The translations under genes were made by a program, and so were the position numbers. Positions 6,887-7,014 of a DNA stretch of 7,014 bases are shown here, piece by piece (position 1 is the stretch's first letter; the number at the start of each line of letters is the position of its first letter). The DNA lies in the NCBI GenBank assembly GCA_937876865.1, contig CALEFF010000063.1, positions 1-7,014 of the forward strand, in the 5' to 3' direction. The notes under the pieces were generated by a model. The model saw only the letters and a list, made by a program, of their open reading frames with translations. It had not been told where the DNA came from and did no database searches. Source of the DNA: an uncultured Bacteroidales bacterium. Its GTDB lineage: Bacteria > Bacteroidota > Bacteroidia > Bacteroidales > P3.

Positions 6887-6904
6887 CTGAAAAGGTGTTT
6901 TATT

Positions 6905-7014
6905 TTAGTATTTTATTATATATATGATTTCTTCTGCTTTATTGAAGTTGTATTGTTTTGTTAATTCTTTTATTTGAAACCAATCTATTATTGCCCATAT
7001 TCCAATTCCTCCTG
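6905..7014 (-). CDS. C-terminal fragment of a TM2-domain-like membrane protein (partial, 5' end outside window)
   Basis: Reading the minus strand from the window edge gives 35 residues before a TAA (plus-strand TTA at 6905-6907): GGIGIWAIIDWFQI, then KELTKQYNFNKAEEIIYIIKY. The Gly-Gly-x-Gly-Ile-Trp-x-x-x-Asp pattern followed by a short polar tail with a KQYN-like motif resembles the second membrane helix and C-terminus of TM2-domain proteins, small two-helix membrane proteins common in Bacteroidota and usually of unknown role. The other two minus-strand frames here meet stops early. It converges on the TPR gene and shares the 6841-6886 terminator. Only the tail is visible, so the family call rests on one short motif. 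Confidence 0.6.
   Translation of the reverse strand, partial: GGIGIWAIIDWFQIKELTKQYNFNKAEEIIYIIKY

Overview
The window is an AT-rich stretch of bacterial chromosome that looks like Bacteroidota, probably Bacteroidales. The pointers are an S46 dipeptidyl-peptidase (a family concentrated in this phylum), an inner-membrane SPOR protein with a long acidic/lysine-rich cytoplasmic segment, few Shine-Dalgarno sequences, and A/T-rich leaders. The genus cannot be named from the sequence.

Layout. Six genes lie head to tail on the + strand and are packed like one transcription unit: a 5'-truncated membrane SPOR-domain protein (1-963); a single-unit M16 zinc peptidase (967-2196, TTG start 3 nt after the previous stop); an exported S46 dipeptidyl-peptidase of DPP7 type (2227-4383, 30-nt gap); a cytoplasmic FKBP22/FklB-type prolyl isomerase (4395-5015, 11-nt gap); a small Sfp-type 4'-phosphopantetheinyl transferase (5021-5560, TTG start, 5-nt gap); and an exported TPR protein with eight regularly spaced repeats (5520-6770, overlapping the transferase by 41 nt). 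After it comes an AT-rich spacer with a perfect 19-bp inverted repeat (6841-6886) that reads as a bidirectional terminator. The last 110 bases hold the 3' end of a convergent minus-strand gene whose 35 visible residues resemble the C-terminal end of a TM2-domain protein.

How the genes may work together. Four of the six operon genes concern protein turnover, folding or scaffolding: M16 peptidase, periplasmic dipeptidyl-peptidase, prolyl isomerase and TPR scaffold. The SPOR protein probably links the cytoplasm to septal peptidoglycan. The phosphopantetheinyl transferase activates carrier proteins and has no carrier-protein or synthase gene beside it here. Co-transcription is inferred from spacing. 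A shared pathway is not shown by the sequence.

No mobile element, CRISPR array, tRNA or rRNA was seen, and there is no clear evidence of a new system. The observations most worth a second look are the 45-46-residue TPR periodicity, the out-of-frame overlap that encodes a signal peptide, two genes that can only start at TTG, the residue predicted to set S46 specificity, and the unlisted minus-strand TM2-like tail.
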